Assembly: GCA_028277515.1 (NCBI GenBank)
Contig: JANQGC010000167.1
Span: 1-15,579 of the forward strand
Length of the DNA stretch: 15,579 nt
Direction: 5' to 3'
Origin: Anaerolineae bacterium
GTDB taxonomy: Bacteria > Chloroflexota > Anaerolineae > Promineifilales > Promineifilaceae
Part shown: positions 6,919 through 13,921 of the stretch, one piece after another
Layout: every line of letters begins with the position of its first letter
Position numbering within the stretch: position 1 is the stretch's first letter
The notes under the pieces: model-generated
Databases searched by the model: none
Told to the model about the DNA's origin: nothing
What the model saw: the letters and a program-made list of their open reading frames with translations, nothing else
Made by a program: the position numbers and the translations under genes

Positions 6919-6952
6919 ATTATACCCACACTCACCACTCATTTGTTATAAT
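6919..6952. promoter_or_regulatory. Back-to-back -10 elements in the alkD / acyltransferase divergent spacer
   Basis: TATAAT on the plus strand at 6947-6952 faces towards the acyltransferase gene, and TATAAT on the minus strand at 6919-6924 faces towards alkD. Neither has a good -35 at the proper distance. A short inverted repeat, GTTCC/GGAAC, follows the plus-strand -10. Confidence 0.35.
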
Positions 6953-7010
6953 CTGTTCCAAATGGGAACCCAATCATTTATTAATTCTCAGTTCTCATAT
7001 TACAGCTAAC

Positions 7011-7799
7011 ATGCCTGAATCCTACCAAACCGAGCCTATCCCCCGTTCCCGCCGCTTCGCCTTCGATGCCGGATATCTCGGCCGCCGCTCACATATCATT
7101 CATGGGTTGCTGGAGGTAGACGTCTCCAAAGCGAAAGAGGTTTTCCGCGCTTATGAGCAAACCACTGGCGACAAGCTCTCATTCACCGCGTTCATCATCA
7201 ACTGCCTGGCTGAAGCCGTGCAAAATAATCCCCATCTACACGCCTATCGCGACTGGCACGACCGGCTGGTCATGTTCGACGATGTCAACATTAACGCCAT
7301 GTTTGAGGTCACTATGAGCGGCAAAAAAGTGCCCATACCGCACAATTTTAAAGCCGTTAATAAACGATCGTTTCTGGAGCTAAACGAAGAACTGCGTGCT
7401 ATCCAGAACGAGCCATTACAATCGCGGGAAGTAGAGTTCATGCGCTACTTCCTGGCTTTACCTGGCTTCTTGCGCCATCTGTTCTATCGCATTGTCATCC
7501 GCTTTCCGCACACCCTGCGCGCCTATTCCAGTCCGATCATGGTCACGGCCGTCGGCATGTTCGGCCAGGGCAATGCCTGGGGTTTACCTATGGCTCACTT
7601 TACCACTACGCTGACCCTGGGCACGATCAATAAAAAACCAATGGTCGTCAATGATCAGATTTGCATACGCGAGGTGCTTCACCTGACCGTCAGCATTAAC
7701 CACGACATCGTCGATGGTGCTCCCGCTACCCGATTTGTAAACCAATTACGTTTATTAATTGAAAATGCTCATGATTTGGGGGATTTTATAAATGAATGA
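7011..7799 (+). CDS. Stand-alone 2-oxoacid dehydrogenase E2-type acyltransferase domain protein
   Basis: A 262-residue protein consisting only of the chloramphenicol-acetyltransferase-fold catalytic domain found at the C-terminus of E2 subunits of 2-oxoacid dehydrogenase complexes. The active-site motif is NHDIVDGAPATRF (230-242) with the catalytic His231 and Asp235. Other E2-like parts are LSFTAFIINCLAEAVQNNPHLHAY (56-79), DDVNINAMFEV (90-100), the SSPIMVTAVGMFG strand (173-185) and the LTLGTI strand near 201. Lipoyl and E1/E3-binding domains are absent, and no E1 or E3 genes are nearby, so it is not an ordinary complex subunit. It may acylate a small molecule or a partner-borne lipoate; this is unknown. 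Its stop overlaps the long frame of the following SnoaL-like gene. No clear ribosome-binding site precedes the ATG. Confidence 0.85.
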   Translation: MPESYQTEPIPRSRRFAFDAGYLGRRSHIIHGLLEVDVSKAKEVFRAYEQTTGDKLSFTAFIINCLAEAVQNNPHLHAYRDWHDRLVMFDDVNINAMFEVTMSGKKVPIPHNFKAVNKRSFLELNEELRAIQNEPLQSREVEFMRYFLALPGFLRHLFYRIVIRFPHTLRAYSSPIMVTAVGMFGQGNAWGLPMAHFTTTLTLGTINKKPMVVNDQICIREVLHLTVSINHDIVDGAPATRFVNQLRLLIENAHDLGDFINE

Positions 7800-7956
7800 T
7801 AGGGATATCGGTTCGGAAATCGTTCCAGGCATACGCGAAATAAAGAATTACAATAATCGGGAACTTGATTTGGATGTTAGAGAGTATAGTGAACCCATTA
7901 GACCTTCGCATTTAGATCCGCCATCTGCTATGATCATTGATATAAAAGGATCTACG

Positions 7957-8349
7957 ATGGACAAATTATCTTTCGCTCGACGATACCTGGATGCATTGGA
8001 GAACTTCCTTACCGGTGACGAACTAAGCCAGTTCTTCACGGCGGATGTCATCCAAATCGAATTTCCCAACCGGCTCACCGTGAATGGCGCGCAAAGAGAT
8101 CTGACGGCCGTTTTACAAGGAGCCGAACAGGGCAAAATGGTGCTCAGCAAACAAACTTACGAAATCACCAACGCTATCGAATCCGGCGATCAGCTAGCCC
8201 TGGAAGTCGTCTGGACCGGAACCCTGGCCATCGACCTGGCCCCTCTCTCCGCCGGCGACCAGATGCGCGCCCATTTCGCCGTTTTCCTCAAATTTCGCGA
8301 CGGAAAAATCGCCGGCCAATACAATTATGATTGCTTCGACCCTTTCTAA
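7957..8349 (+). CDS. SnoaL/NTF2-like family protein
   Basis: A 130-residue cone-shaped alpha+beta-fold protein of the NTF2-like superfamily: an N-terminal helix (SFARRYLDALENFLTGDELSQF), an FFTADVIQIEFPNRL turn and strand, a middle helix, then strands ending QMRAHFAVFLKFRDGKIAGQYNYDCFDPF, the usual C-terminal pattern of SnoaL-like polyketide cyclases and ketosteroid-isomerase relatives. The frame is open back to an ATG at 7792 overlapping the acyltransferase gene (185 residues in all). The internal ATG at 7957 is preferred because AAAGGA precedes it by 7 nt and the domain begins right there, whereas the 55 extra residues are not domain-like. Ligand and reaction, if any, cannot be predicted. 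It probably shares a transcript with its upstream neighbour. Confidence 0.8.
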   Translation: MDKLSFARRYLDALENFLTGDELSQFFTADVIQIEFPNRLTVNGAQRDLTAVLQGAEQGKMVLSKQTYEITNAIESGDQLALEVVWTGTLAIDLAPLSAGDQMRAHFAVFLKFRDGKIAGQYNYDCFDPF

Positions 8350-8402
8350 CACCCAATACCCGTTCCCAGTTACCGCTTCAGCGATTCCAAAAGGAAAATG
8401 CC

Positions 8403-8624
8403 ATGAAATGCCCTTACTGTAAAGCGCCCATGGTCGAAGAAGAACAGGTCTTCGTCGTTCAACTAGAAGACGGCCGTGAACTACGCCTGGAGGATGTCCC
8501 CACCTGGATCTGCGAAAGCTGCGACCACACAGAAGTTGAACCGGAAGTCATCGAAGCCGTCGAGGACATGTTGGAACACATGGACACTGTCAGCGGCGTA
8601 GAGGACGCCGGCGAAGAAGCATAG
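8403..8624 (+). CDS. YgiT-type zinc-ribbon protein, small (73 residues)
   Basis: A small acidic protein with two CxxC knuckles, Cys3-Cys6 (MKCPYC) and Cys37-Cys40 (WICESC), the zinc-binding pattern of the N-terminal domain of MqsA/YgiT antitoxins. The VxPTWICESCD piece is typical of the YgiT-type zinc finger family. It lacks the C-terminal helix-turn-helix of full MqsA, so DNA binding is not supported. The start is set by AAAGGAAAA about 6 nt upstream. It stands 5 bp before the mntA-like gene and very likely shares its transcript, which makes it a candidate third member of that toxin-antitoxin unit, or a remnant of another. Confidence 0.8.
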   Translation: MKCPYCKAPMVEEEQVFVVQLEDGRELRLEDVPTWICESCDHTEVEPEVIEAVEDMLEHMDTVSGVEDAGEEA

Positions 8625-8629
8625 GTAGA

Positions 8630-9052
8630 ATGAGCAATCCCCAGAAGTGGCACCGCTTCAAAGAGCTACCGCCAGACATCGCTTCCCGGCTGGCTACGCT
8701 GCCTGACCTGCTAGCCAAAGAAGATGTTATGCTGGCATACCTTTTCGGCTCAATGGTCAGAGACGGTAAAGGGCAGGACGTAGACCTGGCCCTGTTGATG
8801 CCGGAAGAGCAACGGCCGTTCACCCTACAACAAACCATAAACGAATTTTTAGACACGGAACGCGTCGATATCATTGATCTGCGCCGCGCTACCCCCGTCA
8901 TGCGCTTCGAGATCATCAGCACCGGCCAATGTATCTATGCCGAAAATGAAACAATTCAGGGACAGATAGAAATAATCTGGCTTCGTGAATATAGAGACAC
9001 GGCCTGGCTAAGAAAAAAGCATGAAAATCTCTTACGTGAGAGAGGGCAATAA
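8630..9052 (+). CDS. mntA: MntA-like minimal nucleotidyltransferase antitoxin
   Basis: A 140-residue nucleotidyltransferase of the MNT family. In characterised MntA/HepT (type VII) systems this enzyme transfers AMP from ATP to a tyrosine next to the toxin's active site and so silences it. Visible here are LAYLFGSMVRDGKGQDVDLALL (36-56, Gly40-Ser41, Asp50, Asp52) and the third acidic strand RVDIIDL (Asp80 or Asp83). The loop between GS and DxD is 8 residues rather than the common 10, a small deletion that keeps the three acidic positions. The C-terminus (112-140) is a charged helix rich in Arg, Lys and Glu. The stop overlaps the start of the hepT-like gene by one base (TAATG), implying coupled translation. 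Confidence 0.88.
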   Translation: MSNPQKWHRFKELPPDIASRLATLPDLLAKEDVMLAYLFGSMVRDGKGQDVDLALLMPEEQRPFTLQQTINEFLDTERVDIIDLRRATPVMRFEIISTGQCIYAENETIQGQIEIIWLREYRDTAWLRKKHENLLRERGQ

Positions 9053-9480
9053 TGGTTTTGAGAAAAGATAGCATCATTGAGAGATTAGGAGAATTAGACC
9101 GGATCATTCATGAGCTTAACCTTTATTCGGATCTTTCCATTGATGATCTTAAAAATGATTTGAGCAAACGTTGGATTATTGAGCGGGGATTAATTGCGGC
9201 CGCATCATTAATTTTAGATATTGCTGATCATATACTGGTTGAACAGTATGGCATTCATTCTGTAACCTATGAAGATGTTCTTTCCGGAATTTCAGAAAAA
9301 GAAGTAATTTCTAGAGATCTGTACCAACAGCTTAAAGGATTAGGAGGGTTCCGCAATGTTTTGGTTCATCTTTACCAAAGCGTGAACTTGACTATTCTTT
9401 GGAATAATTTTCAGAAAGTTCAGACCACATTCCCAAAGTTTTCGCAGGAGATTTTAAGTTGGCTAAATCGACAAATATAG
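9052..9480 (+). CDS. hepT: HepT-like toxin (HEPN ribonuclease, DUF86)
   Basis: A 142-residue four-helix HEPN protein with the catalytic RX4HXY motif as RNVLVHLY (Arg101, His106, Tyr108). In known HepT toxins Arg and His cleave RNA, and the Tyr is the residue AMPylated by MntA. A conserved RGLIAAASLILDIADHIL helix (45-62) carries the usual dimer face, and the motif follows KGLGGFRN, as is typical. Genetic coupling with the nucleotidyltransferase through a one-base overlap supports the pairing. The gene is visibly richer in A+T than its neighbours (for example Lys AAA, Leu TTA and Ile ATT codons), consistent with horizontal transfer, which is usual for toxin-antitoxin loci. Confidence 0.92.
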   Translation: MVLRKDSIIERLGELDRIIHELNLYSDLSIDDLKNDLSKRWIIERGLIAAASLILDIADHILVEQYGIHSVTYEDVLSGISEKEVISRDLYQQLKGLGGFRNVLVHLYQSVNLTILWNNFQKVQTTFPKFSQEILSWLNRQI

Positions 9481-9610
9481 TCTAAAAACATGCCTATCGT
9501 AGACATGACCTAAATCGCCCTGCGCATCGCAAATTAACCGTTATTTATTCAACAATTCAACAATAATTATTGCTCCCTCCTCATAAGCCAATATGTGATA
9601 CCATCAAATC

Positions 9611-9859
9611 ATGAACCGCCAAACATTCCTGCACTACCTCTACACCCTCAGCCAAACTCTGCTGCGTTTCCTCACCTACGGTGCGGGAATCGCCGCCGGT
9701 ATTGGCATGGTCATCATCGCCATAAGCACGCGCATCGGTGAAGACAGTCCGGTCAACAACGCCCGCTACCTTGAAGTCGTCGTCAACTACGCCATCATCG
9801 GCGCTGCAGCCGGCCTCGTCATTGGCCTGATATATTGGATTTGGACAATCAGAAGATAA
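9611..9859 (+). CDS. Small two-helix membrane protein, function unknown
   Basis: An 82-residue protein with two clear membrane helices, about residues 18-40 (LRFLTYGAGIAAGIGMVIIA) and 58-78 (VNYAIIGAAAGLVIGLIYW), joined by a short polar loop (RIGEDSPVNNARYLE) and ending in RR. Both helices are rich in Gly and Ala, as in oligomerising helices. I recognise no family. There is no clear ribosome-binding site before the ATG; the codon use (GCC, ATC, GTC) matches the local genes, which argues that it is real. The upstream gap contains the palindrome CAATAATTATTG (9561-9572). Confidence 0.6.
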   Translation: MNRQTFLHYLYTLSQTLLRFLTYGAGIAAGIGMVIIAISTRIGEDSPVNNARYLEVVVNYAIIGAAAGLVIGLIYWIWTIRR

Positions 9860-9865
9860 AAACCT

Positions 9866-10339
9866 TTATTTATGCGCCCATTCTGGTGGCACGCGCACCG
9901 TCAGTACGTCCCCTACCGCGCACTCCTGACCATCCGATTGCAGCGAGCAGTACACCTTCATTTTCTTATCCCGCACCTCCGCAATCGTGGCTACAACCGT
10001 CACCGGCTGATCGATAGCCACCGGACGTAGAAATCGCACATTTAAGCCACCGGTCACATAATGAATCAGCTCGCCCTCGCCGATTGGTCGGCCCTCCAAT
10101 TCATAAGCCTTGGCAATCGCCGTGCCCACTGCATGGCAATCAATGAGCGTGGAGATAATGCCGCCGTTCAGGAAATTGTCAGGTCCGGCCGAATGGTGCG
10201 CGTCGGGCTGAAACCGGCAAATCGCCTCATCCGGCCCTGACCAGGTGCTCTTGATGCGCAGGCCACGTTCATTGTTCGGCCCACAGCCAAAGCAGTTGTT
10301 ATTGGGGATCAGATCTTGAAATGCTGTATTATTATTCAT
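9866..10339 (-). CDS. PaaI-family hotdog-fold thioesterase
   Basis: A 157-residue protein with the hotdog-fold layout: an N-terminal CFGCGPNNERGLRIKSTW segment (16-33), the long central helix NGGIISTLIDCHAVGTAIAKA (58-78), and the beta-sheet LNVRFLRPVAIDQPVTVVATIAEV (99-122). Such proteins hydrolyse acyl-CoA thioesters as dimers or tetramers. The CxGC...GLRI start is found in a subgroup of PaaI/THEM4-like thioesterases; Asp67 in the helix is near the usual acidic catalytic position. It is convergent with the small membrane protein (6-bp gap) and divergent from the lipoprotein gene. The acyl substrate is unknown. Confidence 0.87.
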   Translation of the reverse strand: MNNNTAFQDLIPNNNCFGCGPNNERGLRIKSTWSGPDEAICRFQPDAHHSAGPDNFLNGGIISTLIDCHAVGTAIAKAYELEGRPIGEGELIHYVTGGLNVRFLRPVAIDQPVTVVATIAEVRDKKMKVYCSLQSDGQECAVGDVLTVRVPPEWAHK

Positions 10340-10457
10340 GAATTAGATTATTGTTCCTTATTTGAAAAAATCGAATATCTCTCACAAAAATTACCGCAAT
10401 TAAACAAAAAATCATAGAAATTGTCGTTGGCAAACGCTGCGGCCATAATCCTGTCCA

Positions 10458-10886
10458 ATGCGAAAAATAAGCATCACCTTTTTTTGCCTGTTCTTCCTGC
10501 CCGCCTGTACCAGTCAGATGCCCACAGCGACGGCCATCCCTACTCTTCCATCCGACAACCCATTGCGGCCATTAAGCACACCGGCAGCAGATTCAGAAAC
10601 CCCCGCTCCTCAAAACAGCAATTTGTTGCTTAGCGTCAGTGCGCCCGCCGTCGACCTGTATGAATGTCCTCAAGAAACATGCAGCATCATCGGCCGTTTA
10701 GAGCAAGGCATGTCCCTCAAGGCCGTCTCACGCACTAGCAATGCCGAGAATCCCTGGATCGAAGTCGAACACCAGAGCCATCTCTTGGGCTGGATCAAGC
10801 TCGATTCCCAGCAGCTCGATTTCCCTCATGGCCTGTGGGACAGCCTCAACTTGCAGCAGTTCATCATCGCCACCGCCACCCCATAA
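10458..10886 (+). CDS. SH3-like domain lipoprotein
   Basis: A 142-residue exported lipoprotein. The signal peptide MRKISITFFCLFFLPAC has positive residues, a hydrophobic core and a lipobox LPAC with Cys17 as the lipid-modified residue. A Pro/Thr/Ser-rich linker (18-57) follows. Residues about 63-125 look like a bacterial SH3 domain: VDLYECPQETCSIIGRLEQG then PWIEVE...LLGWIKLDSQQL, matching the VxLRxxPxxxSxVIGxLxxG...WxkV...GWVxxxyL pattern. Cys74 and Cys81-type residues inside the domain could form a disulfide. Such domains usually bind peptidoglycan or peptide ligands at the cell surface. It is divergent from the thioesterase gene. Confidence 0.75.
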   Translation: MRKISITFFCLFFLPACTSQMPTATAIPTLPSDNPLRPLSTPAADSETPAPQNSNLLLSVSAPAVDLYECPQETCSIIGRLEQGMSLKAVSRTSNAENPWIEVEHQSHLLGWIKLDSQQLDFPHGLWDSLNLQQFIIATATP

Positions 10887-10944
10887 AACAAATCAGGGCC
10901 AGGCACAGACAACCCATCACAATGGACAACATTAGCAATTCATT

Positions 10945-11952
10945 CTATACGACCGTTCCTCTTGCCCAGGCAATGCGCTCATCGATTCGGCGCGCCAGTC
11001 GATATACAACAGGTCGAAAGTCACGTCTCGGCCAGAACCGCGAAGCCAACAAGTTGGTGCTGCGCCAATCCGCCTCGCAAAAATGAAAACCTTCTTGAAA
11101 AGCATAAGCCAGCCCGGTCTGCGTCATCAGCGTACCCAGTCCACGACCGCGTGCTTCCGGGCGGGTCACCGCCACTGAGAGATGGATGCATTTTTCCGGG
11201 ATGTGCAGCTTATACTGCCTTTCATCGGCCGGCCAAAATGCCTCCATGCCCATCACCTGCCCATCTAATGAAGCCAGCCAGACAATGGCCTCCGGATCAC
11301 CGCCCAGTTCACCCCAGGCTTCGGCGGTCTTCTCAACCGTCTCTGGCATCATTACCCCCCACACTGTAGGTCCCACTTGTTCCTTCCAGATCAGATTGGA
11401 AAGAGTGGCCAGCGATTCGCCATCCTTTGCATTCGCGCGACGGATCTCAATGCCTGCGGGCAATGCCGGCGGAAACGGTCGTACCTCCCGCAAATTGACC
11501 AGACCGTGCACTTGCTCCATGCCGAATCCGAGCGAAAACATGGCTTGTAGCAAATCAGTATCGAACACCGAAGCCATCATAATATGCGAGAAAATACCCT
11601 GCGCCACCCACCAATGGCCGAGCGCTGCATATAAATCGCGCACGATTTCCACCCCATACCGGTCTTCATAAGCGCAGCCGGCCAATTCAACCCAGCCGCA
11701 GCGCCCTCTGGACACACTGTCCAGCAGCCGTTGGCCCAGCATAAAAGCCACCAGCCGCCCATCTTCAAATGCGGCAAATCCCTCGCTATCCTTTATTGAC
11801 CACAAAGAATCCAACGCACACCTTGCTTCTGATTCCTTTCCAAACCGCTCCGGCAAAGCGGGATAAACCTTCCTCAACCGGCGCTGCTGCCCGGCCAAAA
11901 CCCCCGCAGCGGCATCGATCATCCCATCATCAAAAGGCAAAATATCCATCAA
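10945..11952 (-). CDS. Tandem-domain GNAT-family N-acetyltransferase
   Basis: A 335-residue protein with two GNAT-like halves. The C-terminal half (about 167-325) is intact: it begins IEIRRANAKDGESLATL, has the acetyl-CoA pyrophosphate-binding motif ARGRGLGTLMTQTGLAYA (267-284) after the HLSVAVTRPEARG strand, and ends NLLASRFWPRRDFRPVVYRLARRID, typical of GNATs where the last helix and strand close the fold. The N-terminal half (1-155) shows a degenerate copy (FEDGRLVAFMLG at 62-73, LYAALGHWWVAQG at 107-119, FSLGFGMEQVHGL at 139-151) without the Arg/Gly motif, so it probably has a structural role. Substrate unknown. It is convergent with the lipoprotein gene. The start is MM at 11952; which Met is used is unclear. 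Confidence 0.87.
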   Translation of the reverse strand: MMDILPFDDGMIDAAAGVLAGQQRRLRKVYPALPERFGKESEARCALDSLWSIKDSEGFAAFEDGRLVAFMLGQRLLDSVSRGRCGWVELAGCAYEDRYGVEIVRDLYAALGHWWVAQGIFSHIMMASVFDTDLLQAMFSLGFGMEQVHGLVNLREVRPFPPALPAGIEIRRANAKDGESLATLSNLIWKEQVGPTVWGVMMPETVEKTAEAWGELGGDPEAIVWLASLDGQVMGMEAFWPADERQYKLHIPEKCIHLSVAVTRPEARGRGLGTLMTQTGLAYAFQEGFHFCEADWRSTNLLASRFWPRRDFRPVVYRLARRIDERIAWARGTVV

Positions 11953-11968
11953 TCAGTACTCAAATTCA

Positions 11969-12035
11969 GGACGCGGACTAGCGCAAATTTACGCGGAGTT
12001 CTTTATACATTAATCATCCGTTCTCGTCGGTGTCC
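11969..12035. repeat. Interspersed repeat, copy 2 (GGACGCGGAC...GTCGGTGTCC)
   Basis: A 67-bp element starting GGACGCGGACTAGCGCAAAT and ending CTCGTCGGTGTCC, with ends that are imperfect inverted repeats. It matches the plan of the copies at 2898-2966 and 13787-13883. It lies between the terminator of the 493-residue secreted protein and the start of the acetyltransferase gene. Confidence 0.6.
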
Positions 12036-12036
12036 C

Positions 12037-12071
12037 ATAAAAAAATCCCCGGCGATTGATTCGCCGGGGAT
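12037..12071 (-). terminator. Rho-independent terminator of the 493-residue secreted protein gene
   Basis: ATCCCCGGCGA (12045-12055) pairs with TCGCCGGGGAT (12061-12071) around a TTGAT loop. Read on the minus strand, the stem is followed by seven T. It lies about 25 bp beyond the stop codon. Confidence 0.93.
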
Positions 12072-12096
12072 TATAACATCTAACGGTTGAGCCGCA

Positions 12097-13578
12097 TCAA
12101 TCAGGTTCGCAAACAACCGCGCTGTTATTATAGAACCAGTTGTAAGCATAATATGGATAGGCATCATCGGTACGCAATAAAATTGAAATGCGATAAGCGC
12201 CGGCCAGCTCTTCCGGAATTTCAAACATGGCCAGGCCACCATTTTGATCGCCCGACTCATACTCACCTGCTTCATAATAGGCGATCCAAACCTTGGGTGG
12301 CATCTTGGACTTATACTTGCCTTCCGGCATAGGCATCGGGTGTTGCTGCTTGCTATAGTCATACATGGGCTGGCCATATTGTCCATTGTTTGGTCCGGCC
12401 GCATTATAACCATATCCCTGCTTGCTATTCATTGGTTGGCCATACTGCCCATTATTCGGTCCGGCCATGTTATAGCCATAACCCTGCTTGTCGTTCATCG
12501 ACTGGCCATATCCATCATAACCCTTCGGCCGTTTCATTTTACCGTCATAATAGGGATCCATTTCCGGATAGTTGGGCATGATACCCATCAGCACTTTGAA
12601 CACCTCTCCATCCGGGAAATTGCTGGTCTCAATATGCACTTCCATATCCTTGCGGACAGCGCACACCTCAAATGAGGGCACTTCACCATTAACGACATAA
12701 TCAACCTGGGCTACCAGTTCCTGGCTCGCTTCTTCCGAAGCTTCCGCGTCGGCCGCTTCCTCAGATGTCTCAGCCTCTGATTCCTCGCTCTCTTCAGCTT
12801 CAGACTCTTCAGATTCTTCAGCCTCTGACTCTTCTGATGTCTCGGCTTCTGATTCTTCGCTCTCTTCAGCTTCCGACTCATCAGTTTCTTCGGCATCGGC
12901 GCCGCCGGTACCTACCTGGCCTTCACTGCTTTCCCCTTCCGATTCTTCCGTTTCCGTGACCTCATCTTCTGTCGATTCAGCCTCGGTTGCTTCAGTCTCA
13001 CTGCTTTCCTCGTCCGTCGCCTCGGCTTCGGCCGATTCAGACTCAGTCGCTTCTTCAGTGGACTCGGAATTGACCGTATCAGTCGCGCATTCGTCAGTGG
13101 TGCTGCTGTTATAGAACCAGTTAAAGGCGAAATAAGGATGGTCGTCTTCCGTCTCAATACGCAGAGCAATGCGATAATCCCCCTCTACATCCGGCGGAAT
13201 GCGGTAAATTCGTTCATCAACGTCATCGCTGGAATTAAAGGACCCAACCTGCGTGCCATCGACGCCACGCGAATAAATCGGGCCAAGGGTCACGTCGAAA
13301 TCCATGTCTTCCGGCAGATTCGACGTCTTAAAGATGACACATTGATCTTCGACCACATCTAAGATCTCAATCTCCGGCCCTGGAACCGTTGGATACCAGC
13401 CTTTATGCGGTCCACCCCAGCCCTTCATGCCCCATGAGTCATTCATGGGGGGGCCGGGCGGCCGCATCGGACCTTGGGCCAGTACTACCCCGGCCAGCAC
13501 CACCAGAGCCAATACAGCAAAAACTACGGCGAATTTAACTCGGCCGTTCTTCCTCGAATTTGAAGATTTTGAAAACAT
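12097..13578 (-). CDS. Secreted protein with two NWFYN-type domains and an acidic Ser/Glu linker (paralog 1)
   Basis: A 493-residue exported protein of unknown function. A signal peptide (positive 1-15, hydrophobic 17-33, likely cleavage VLA-Q after 34) is followed by a Gly/Pro/Trp/Met-rich stretch (36-66). Domain A (about 69-165) holds NLPEDMDFDV, VGSFNSSDDVDERIYRIPPD and PYFAFNWFYN. A strongly acidic low-complexity linker (166-288) repeats ESEAE/SEES units. Domain B (about 298-493) repeats the plan (SNFPDGEVFKVLMGIMP, YRISILLRTDDAYPYYAYNWFYN), with an insertion of two 22-residue Gly/Tyr/Asn/Gln repeats (362-405). Cysteines occur in pairs at the ends of each domain (80/164, 306/490), suggesting disulfides. 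The start is fixed by AGGAGGT (13584-13590), 5 nt upstream. The next gene upstream is a paralog with the same leader. A surface or matrix role is inferred only; no known family was recognised. Confidence 0.85.
   Translation of the reverse strand: MFSKSSNSRKNGRVKFAVVFAVLALVVLAGVVLAQGPMRPPGPPMNDSWGMKGWGGPHKGWYPTVPGPEIEILDVVEDQCVIFKTSNLPEDMDFDVTLGPIYSRGVDGTQVGSFNSSDDVDERIYRIPPDVEGDYRIALRIETEDDHPYFAFNWFYNSSTTDECATDTVNSESTEEATESESAEAEATDEESSETEATEAESTEDEVTETEESEGESSEGQVGTGGADAEETDESEAEESEESEAETSEESEAEESEESEAEESEESEAETSEEAADAEASEEASQELVAQVDYVVNGEVPSFEVCAVRKDMEVHIETSNFPDGEVFKVLMGIMPNYPEMDPYYDGKMKRPKGYDGYGQSMNDKQGYGYNMAGPNNGQYGQPMNSKQGYGYNAAGPNNGQYGQPMYDYSKQQHPMPMPEGKYKSKMPPKVWIAYYEAGEYESGDQNGGLAMFEIPEELAGAYRISILLRTDDAYPYYAYNWFYNNSAVVCEPD
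12364..12495. repeat. Two tandem 66-bp repeats coding 22-residue YG/NGQ-rich units
   Basis: The repeats encode residues 362-383 and 384-405 of the 493-residue protein, each reading N-D/S-KQGYGYN-M/A-AGPNNGQYGQPM. They are absent from the paralog, so the expansion happened after the gene duplication or was lost in the other copy. Confidence 0.9.
12724..12897. repeat. Degenerate short tandem repeats encoding the acidic linker
   Basis: The stretch encodes residues about 228-285, built from repeated SEESEAE-E/T units. The DNA shows recurring TCTTCAGATTCTTCAGCCTC-like units. Several long antisense frames across it are by-products of this composition. Confidence 0.8.
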
Positions 13579-13707
13579 CTGCTACCTCCTAAGCGAGACC
13601 GTGCGAAAATAATCGACGGTCGTCAGCACTTGTAAAAGGACATCAAAGACGAAGAATCCTGGCGGGACCGCCAAAACAAAGTTTCGCCAGATTATGTCAC
13701 GTAGGAC

Positions 13708-13736
13708 AGTATACATAATAAGCTAACAAAAATCTA
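13708..13736 (-). promoter_or_regulatory. Promoter region of paralog 1, conserved with paralog 2
   Basis: On the minus strand, -10 TATACT (13708-13713) lies within TTATTATGTATACT, followed by TGACATAAT (13691-13699), all conserved in the paralog's promoter. The -35 TAGATT (13731-13736), with 17-nt spacing, is weak. The rest of the 343-bp gap between the paralogs holds the ribosome-binding site, a leader of about 120 nt without a gene, and repeat copy 3. Confidence 0.55.
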
Positions 13737-13786
13737 TAGAACAATTGTTCCCAACTTTTCCAACTATTTCAATGTAGTTTTATTTA

Positions 13787-13883
13787 GGATGCGAACGAGA
13801 ACGGATATTTCGGCAAGCTCAATACAAGCTAGAGCGGATTTTTATACTTTTCATCTCCGCGTCATCGGCGCTCGTCCGCGTCC
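13787..13883. repeat. Interspersed repeat, copy 3 (GGATGCGAACGAGAACGGAT...CGTCCGCGTCC)
   Basis: A 97-bp element with GGATGCGAACGAGAACGGAT at the left and GCGCTCGTCCGCGTCC at the right, imperfect inverted ends, and the same plan as the copies at 2898 and 11969 but a longer centre. It begins about 40 bp beyond the stop of paralog 2 and may serve as its 3' end structure. Confidence 0.6.
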
Positions 13884-13921
13884 CATTAATCATTAACAAT
13901 TCACCAATTTTCTTCCTACGC

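Noticed and set aside
8403..8624. A full MqsA antitoxin
   Set aside because: The protein ends after the zinc-ribbon region, with no helix-turn-helix and no MqsR-type toxin next to it.
12711..13169. Open frames in other registers across the acidic linker
   Set aside because: They are low-complexity Lys/Arg/Leu/Ser products of the repetitive Ser/Glu/Ala coding DNA.
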